A DNA stretch of 64,000 nt from Pectinophora gossypiella (Eukaryota; Arthropoda; Insecta; Lepidoptera; Gelechiidae), in contig NC_065421.1 of the NCBI RefSeq assembly GCF_024362695.1, positions 310,001 to 374,000 on the forward strand, read 5' to 3'. The notes beneath the pieces were generated by a model. That model had not been told where the DNA came from. It made no database searches and saw nothing but the letters and a program-made list of their open reading frames with translations. The translations under genes were made by a program, and so were the position numbers. The number at the start of each line of letters is the position of its first letter. Position 1 is the first letter of the stretch. Of this stretch, positions 58,960 through 64,000 are shown piece by piece.

Positions 58960-59790
58960 AATTGTTCTCCCAGAAGGAGCGTCGGGGGGTGAAAATGGTG
59001 TATGGGGGGTGTGATCGGGACCTCCCGGTGAGTATGGGAAAAATCCCAGATCTTGGAAAACTGCTCCGCATCAGGGAGACACCCCACAGTCTGGCGCAAC
59101 TATCATACCAGGATCAATTTTTTTTTCGCAAAACCTATTTAAATCTTGGTCAAATTCTATCGTGGGTGAAAAAAAATCAAAATGGCGGAAAAACAAGATG
59201 GCCGCCATACAAAATTTTGTTTTTCCAGAAAATGTCTCGGGGGTAAAAACTGTGTATGGGGTTGTAATTGGAACGTCTTGTTGAGTATGGAAATACTTCC
59301 CGACCTTCAAAAACTACTCCGCATCAGGGAGACACCCTACGGCCTGGCAAAACTATCGCATTTGGAACGATTATTTTTTCACAAAACCTATTTAAATCTT
59401 GGTCAAATTCTATCGTGAGTGAAAAAAAATCAAAATGGCGGAAAAACAAGATGGCCGCCATACAAATTTTTCGTTTTTCCTCAAAATGCCTCTGGGGTAA
59501 AAATAATGTATAGGGTTGTAATCGGAACGTCTTGTAGAATATGTAAATATTTCTCGATCTTGAAAAACTGCTCCGCATCAGGGAGACACCCTACGGCCTG
59601 GCGAAACTATCGCACCTAGAACATTTTTGTTTTCACGAAACGTATTTAAATCTTGGTCAAATTTTATCGCCGGTGAAAAAAAAAAACAAAATGGCCGAAA
59701 ACAAGATGGCCGCTATATAAATTTTTGTTTTTCCAGAAAATATCTCGGGTGTAAAAAATATGTCTATTGGTGTGATCTCGTCTAGTTCAT
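58960..59790. repeat. 253-bp tandem satellite, about 3.3 copies
   Basis: The phrase 'gcatcagggagacaccc' recurs with offsets of 253 and 254 bp (anchors at 59071, 59324, 59578). Each unit contains 'aaaatggcggaaaaacaaga' followed by 'tggccgccatac', or a diverged form. The copies differ by point changes. Confidence 0.85.
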
Positions 59791-59914
59791 AAAAAAAATT
59801 TAAAGTTAGGATGGCTGAAAACGATGGAAACTGCTTGTTTGTGAACCTTTATTCTTCAATATTACTAAATAAGGCCGGTCACAGGATGGGTGACCACAAA
59901 ATATCTCCAGCTCC

Positions 59915-60085
59915 TCCGTGCTTCGGAAGGCACGTTAAGCCGTTGGTCCCGGCTGCATTAGCAGTCGTTAATAACCATCAATCCGCACTGGGCCCGCGTG
60001 ATTGCTTAAGGCCCGATCTCCCTATCCATCCATAGGGAAGGCCCGTGCCCCAGCAGTGGGGACGTTAATGGGCTGATGATGATTA
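59915..60085 (+). repeat. Dispersed retroposon with S1-like block
   Basis: Begins 'gtgcttcggaaggcacgtta' as in S1, then diverges ('gcattagcagtcgttaataa') and ends 'ggggacgttaatgggctgat' with a gatgat tail. Confidence 0.5.
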
Positions 60086-60579
60086 CTAACTAAATAACTT
60101 AGTTTTCAGTGGAAATTAGAATGATCAAAATAAAAACTATAACTCAAAGAGATTCGCCCAATCCCAATCTCGAATGGGATCTCGAGATTTAACTTGATAA
60201 TTACCTGTTTCCTCATAATTATTCAAAAATACACTGTAAATAAATAAATAAATAAATATGTTTTTATTAGGAACTCCAACAGTAAGTAATGGCAGGAGCA
60301 TGTATAAAAATAATTGTTGCTTGCTATTTGGATCACATTATGTAAATGTATAGATTTATGTTGCTACTTGTATTGCTTCTCTTTATTTTGATAAGAATAA
60401 TGATGGATGTAATAAAAAGGGTCATCATTTATACTTAAAAACAAAGATAAAACATGCACATGTCTGGTATCCATGAAATTAGAAGGTTAAACGAAGGAAA
60501 ATCTTTACAGCGTCATCTGTATTGTTTTTCTGGAACGTAGTCTGGAGGTTCTCTATTTTTACGCATATTTTTTTATGTA

Positions 60580-61170
60580 ATCAATTACCACGGCATAATG
60601 TTACTTGTCCTATTATTAGTTACGCATAGTATTAATTTGTCATAACTTTTTAAGCATAATTTTGAAACTCATAACTACCATAAGCATAATAATTAATGAC
60701 AATAATATAAGCATAAGTATTATAAGCATAAAAACTATACTCCGAATTGGCATAACTTTGAACATTTCCGAAACCTACTTTTTCCTTGGTTGCATTTGGT
60801 TCATGATTGTGACTTTTTATATGTTTTGACTCTATTTAATGCTGTTGGTGATCATTCAGTATACTTTTCGTGTGTAAGATAAACATGCTAGCGGCGTAGG
60901 GGTGGCCCACGGGCCACCCCCGCCGCACCCTAACCTACTGTTATGCCTTGTAAAAATTATGACAAAACACTATTATTCTAAAAAAGAATTATGGATAAGT
61001 ACCTATTTATATGCGAATCAAATTCATACCAACAAATATTAGTCCAAAAATAAGTTATACCTAACAAACCAGTATTCTTAGATGTTATTATGGGGAAGTA
61101 CTATTATGCTTAAAAACGTTATGCGAAAAGGATTATGATAATTAAAATTATGACAAAACCATTTACGCAT
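60580..61170. repeat. CATAA/TTATG domain around a GC hairpin
   Basis: Left of 60890 the motif occurs as cataa/gcataa at least eight times. Right of 60930 it occurs as ttatg/ttatgc at least eight times, so orientation flips at the centre. The centre 60891-60926 is GCGGCG-ta-GGGGTGGCCC-ac with the exact complement of both arms. It looks like a large degenerate inverted repeat or MITE. Confidence 0.55.
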
Positions 61171-61936
61171 TTTAAGAGAATCCCTAGTCTGGAAAGTCCC
61201 TCGTTATTCCCTGAATTATTTCTTTTATAGAAACCTTTAAAGGGAATAATTAGCAAATTAAGCATGACTTTTTACCTTTACATAAGGACATAAAGGTGGA
61301 GGATGATGAAACTCTTACTATAAGTTAAATATAACGCATACGAAGAAGTACATGATGTTTCTCACTGAAATGGTAATTATATTTTTTTTTTCTTCCAGTA
61401 CGGTATTGACACTATTTTTGGTGACAACACTTTTATGAATGTAATTTTTGTATGTAATTAATACAAATGGTGTTATTAATAGAAAAAAAATATTCAGTCA
61501 AAATTTTGATAACTGGTTCATTTACAGACGGCATTCTATAGTACACCTTTAGAGTCCCGTAATTGGGAAGTCATTTATGTACACACCCATTTGTGTTCCA
61601 AATTAATTAATTGATCAAAAGTACTCTAAACAGGCGAGCTTGCATGAAGGCTTTCATAAGAGCGGAGGAAGCGAAAGTGGTGTATTAGGATCGTAGTAAG
61701 TGGATTTCCATGGTCTCTGCCTACTCCAACAGGACGTAGGCGTAATCTCCATCATCGTAATACTCATCTCTGTCGTCACACTCACACACAAACATACACC
61801 TCCTCACACTCCCACACTATACTGTTAAATTCCCTAATTATACTTCGAAAAGAATATAACTTATATTCTCTTTTCTAATTTTAATTTTTGTTTTTATTTT
61901 TAATTTTTAATTTCTCTGATCTCTATAATTGTATCT
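61171..61936. other. No gene seen
   Basis: AT-rich. A short LINE 3'-end piece lies at about 61640-61750 ('aggacgtaggcgtaat'). Confidence 0.45.
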
Positions 61937-62340
61937 TTGCGTAGCATCTGCGGTGTGAAGTTGAGTGATAGAGTGAGAAACAGTGTGATAAGACAGAGAT
62001 GTGGTGTAAAAGACGATATAGTGACTAAGATTGAGAAGGGAATGTTAGGTTGGTTTGGACACGTAGAGCGAATGAAGGATAATAGGATTGCAAAAGCGGT
62101 ATATAAAGCGAAATTTGATGGTAGGGCTGGCAGAGGAAGACCGAGAAGAACTTACTTAGAACCAAATTGGAGATGTCCTTAGAAAAGGTTTAATACGATC
62201 TACTCTGAACGGGCGTGCGTGTATGAAGCGATTGATGAATGTGGAGGAAGCAAGAGAAGTGTGACAGGATCGAAGCAAATGGAATTCTATAGTGTCTGCT
62301 TACCGCTGGGGGAAATAGGCGTGAGTTTATGTATGTATGT
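61937..62340 (+). pseudogene. LINE ORF2 C-terminus and 3' end
   Basis: The frame reads RSICGVKLSDRVRNSVIRQR, then IEKGMLGWFGHVERM and GRAGRGRPRRTYL, after which the reading frame shifts. It continues to 'ggcgtgagtttatgtatg' with an (ATGT) tail. The same 3' end is at 48182-48290. Confidence 0.7.
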
Positions 62341-62435
62341 CTATAATTGTAAGATTCTAAAGATTCCTAGAGTTTAAGATACTTACATGTTTACATCCTG
62401 ATCTCTTTAAATGACAATGGGCACTTTTGTATGAA

Positions 62436-63937
62436 ACTTGGTCCAAGAACCTCCACTGATGAGACTTATATGTAATGAAAGCTTCTGCTTTCCCTATGAT
62501 TCTGGCAAAGTTCTATCAGATTCTGTCCCGGGGTTCTTTTTTTACGGCCATGTTTGTCCTGGCTAAAAATGAGATAAAATACAGTGGGAGCTAAAATCGG
62601 CTCAAGATTTGTTGCTGGATAACTAAGTCTACATAAATAATTATGTATCATATTGTATATCATTTCTAAGAGGATCTTTTCCAGAATCCGAAACATAATA
62701 AAAAAACAAAAAAAATGTAAGCGAATTATAGTCAATTTATATCTGCAGCGCCATTGTTTCTCGGTAGCTAAGTTCAAGTTTCATGTCTTTTACCCCTTCC
62801 AAAAGTATCTTACCGATTTTTTTTCTTACCGATCATTTCCGTCCTGCCGCATTCTAATCATGTTACGTCTGTTGGATTATAATGACTAGCCTTTGAGTAC
62901 GTTATCTTGCAATAGGTCCATAGCTGACGCGGCTTCTATCGGAATGGTATCTATTTTATTTCTTGTTGTTGTCACTTGTCAGGTTAAGAATGCAATATCA
63001 GAAGAAGGAAAAAATGATTGGGCTCCTTTGGAAAGGTTGGAAGGCGCGAAACTCGTACGTAGCTGCTGAGAAAAAAGGTGCTACGGACGTGAGTTGGCTA
63101 AAAGTCGTTTACATAATGCATTTTTTTTATTTATGTTTCTGATTCTGATAACCTTCCCCTTTAAAATTGATATACATTATGATATATAATTATGTATATA
63201 GACTTAGTTAAATAGTTTTTCGACAACAAATCCTGAGGTGATTTTGCAGTCCACTACTGTACACTCAGGACAAACATGGCCGTAAAAAAACCCTAGGACA
63301 GAGTTTGATAGAACTTTGCCAGAATCATAGGACAAGTATAAGCTATCATTACATGCAAGTCTCACCAGTGGAGGTTCTTGGACCAAGTTCCAAGTTGCTG
63401 ATAAGCTTATATGCAATACCGTAATGACTTGCTAATGATGACGATTTCTTGCAATAGGCAATAGCTTAGGCGGTCTCTATCGGAGAGGTGTCTATTTATT
63501 TTTCTTGTTATTATCACTCAGATCAAATTCAGGAAGCAATACAAAAAAATCACTAAGATACTTTTGGAAGGGGTAAAAGGCATGAAACTTGAACTTAGCT
63601 ACCGAGAAACAATGGCGCTGCAGATGTAAATTGACTATAATTCGCTTACATAAAGTTTTTTTTTTGTTTTTTTTTTATGTTTCGGATTCTGGAAAAGATC
63701 CTCTTTAAAATGATATACAATATGATACATAATTATTTATGTAGACTTAGTTATCCAGCAACAAATCTTGAGCCGATTTTAGCTCCCACTGTATTTTATC
63801 ACATTTTTAGCCAGGACAAACATGGCCGTAAAAAAAGAACCCCGGGACAGAATCTGATAGAACTTTGCCAGAATCATAGGGAAAGCATAAGCTTTCATTA
63901 CATATAAGTCTCATCAGTGGAGGTTCTTGGACCAGAT
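62436..63937. repeat. Three-copy repeat with one inverted copy
   Basis: Copy 1 (62436-62818) is the reverse complement of copy 3 (63555-63937). Copy 2 (about 62905-63405) and copy 3 with its leader (about 63440-63937) are direct repeats spaced about 540 bp apart. Shared blocks include 'gacaaacatggccgtaaaaa', 'gaactttgccagaatcatag' and 'agtggaggttcttggacca'. Confidence 0.8.
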
Positions 63938-64000
63938 TCGCCCATTCTCCTTTAAAATGTATCATTATGTTCCTATTATTTTTAATTCAATGTACATACC

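Noticed and set aside
58962..59619. Family of small basic proteins in several frames
   Set aside because: The open frames come from the 253-bp satellite unit read in different registers and strands.
62466..63907. Pair of related protein genes on opposite strands
   Set aside because: The similar translations reflect the inverted DNA repeat. The frames have no known domain and the non-coding parts are equally conserved.

Overview
This is a stretch of insect nuclear DNA, almost certainly from a moth or butterfly (Lepidoptera). It has split genes with GT-AG introns and an AT-rich background. It is full of short tRNA-derived retroposons, mariner/Tc1 elements, MITEs and fragments of non-LTR retrotransposons. 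No bacterial features are present. The Lepidoptera call is inferred from the character of the repeats and esterases; no database was searched.

Positions 361-28312 hold a tandem cluster of four carboxylesterase-family (COE) genes, all on the minus strand, here called A, B, C and D from left to right. All four could be spliced by hand into uninterrupted reading frames: A 722 aa (3 coding exons), B 569 aa (6), C 507 aa (5), D 576 aa (7). B and D are close paralogs with intact Ser-Glu-His triads, and they share a TATA/initiator core promoter. A and C have lost the catalytic serine (Gly in both). A has also lost the aligned Glu and His and the oxyanion-hole motif, and carries a 9-residue-repeat stalk after its signal peptide. 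The order is dead-live-dead-live, which suggests duplication of a two-gene block.

Mobile DNA separates the genes. Between B and C lies a non-LTR retrotransposon (about 9.0-13.65 kb). An internally deleted mariner (11531-12633) has jumped into it and splits a reading frame that is otherwise intact. A second, shorter mariner relic follows (14266-14948). Several esterase introns carry MITEs and SINEs, and the 5' UTR exon of C looks partly SINE-derived.

From 28.3 kb to the end (about 36 kb) I found no convincing host protein gene. The one intact coding region there is a Tc1-type transposase (39968-40996) inside a complete element with good terminal repeats and TA target duplications. The rest is layered repeats. 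Several nested insertions have readable target-site duplications, so small retroposon families can be delimited. Also present are a hAT-like MITE with an 8-bp duplication, a 253-bp tandem satellite (58960-59790), an unusual CATAA/TTATG domain around a GC-rich hairpin (60580-61170), and a three-copy repeat with one inverted copy (62436-63937).

The best candidate for new biology is the pairing of catalytically dead and live secreted esterases, above all gene A. I saw nothing that amounts to a new multi-gene system.
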